DNA of 6,129 nucleotides. It comes from Thiohalomonas sp. GTDB lineage: Bacteria > Pseudomonadota > Gammaproteobacteria > GRL18. The notes under the pieces are model-generated. The model made no database searches. It was not told the origin of the DNA and worked only from the letters and a program-made list of their open reading frames with translations. The number at the start of each line of letters is the position of its first letter. The stretch's first letter is position 1. Where the stretch lies: NCBI GenBank assembly GCA_023864145.1, contig JAIVER010000022.1, forward strand, positions 1-6,129. Reading direction: 5' to 3'. Both the position numbers and the translations under genes were made by a program. This document shows, one piece after another, positions 6,033-6,129 of this stretch.

Positions 6033-6129
6033 TTAAACTTAAACTTAAACTTAAACTTAAACTTAAACTTAAACTTAAACTTAAACTTAAACTTAAACTT
6101 AAACTTAAACTTAAACTTAAACTTAAACT
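6033..6129. repeat. Pure hexanucleotide tandem array (TTAAAC), 16 units, cut by window end
   Basis: From 6033 the sequence is TTAAAC repeated 16 times without a mismatch, plus one further base at the window edge, 97 bp in all. It starts 41 nt after the ilvH stop codon. Two of three frames on each strand are free of stops, so low-complexity ORF calls here would be spurious. It is not a known bacterial regulatory repeat to me. It may vary in copy number by strand slippage or mark an assembly break. Confidence 0.95.

Noticed and set aside
6033..6129. Telomere-like or CRISPR-like repeat
   Set aside because: The unit is a 6-bp direct repeat with no spacers, and it does not match known telomere units. 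The surrounding genes are ordinary bacterial chromosomal genes.

Overview
The window looks like an AT-rich gammaproteobacterial chromosome segment. Tex, IlvI and IlvH all read as close relatives of the enterobacterial/pseudomonad proteins, including the class of acetolactate synthase (IlvI/IlvH) typical of that group. Every recognisable gene is on the + strand, the codons are AT-rich throughout, and there are no transposases, phage genes, CRISPR arrays, tRNAs or rRNAs. The species cannot be named from this sequence alone.

Layout: (1) 1-113 is the 3' end of an unidentified gene, followed by an intrinsic terminator (150-187). (2) 215-2536 encodes the transcription accessory protein Tex, but an in-frame TAA at codon 627 (2093-2095) splits it into a 626-codon core and a detached S1 RNA-binding domain. 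The reading frame is the same on both sides and the flanking residues are highly conserved, so this is a nonsense substitution (or a base-call error), not a frameshift. (3) 2537-2691 is a compact regulatory region with a perfect FNR/ANR-type palindrome, a promoter-like pair of hexamers and a perfect 10-bp inverted repeat. (4) 2692-3330 encodes a typical 2-Cys peroxiredoxin, closed by a very strong intrinsic terminator (3345-3387). (5) 3388-3681 is a non-coding region with a good sigma-70 promoter and a leader of about 145 nt. (6) ilvI (3682-5406) and ilvH (5494-5991) encode the catalytic and regulatory subunits of acetolactate synthase, the first common enzyme of valine, leucine and isoleucine synthesis. 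(7) From 6033 to the end of the window there is a pure hexanucleotide array of 16 TTAAAC units, cut off by the window edge.

Functionally this is three independent housekeeping units: RNA/transcription quality control (tex), peroxide detoxification (prx, possibly oxygen-regulated) and branched-chain amino acid synthesis (ilvIH; ilvC often follows in relatives but is not visible here). I found no evidence of a new multi-gene system. The items most worth a second look are the nonsense codon that separates Tex from its S1 domain, the uninterrupted hexamer array behind ilvH, and the FNR-type box in front of the peroxiredoxin gene.
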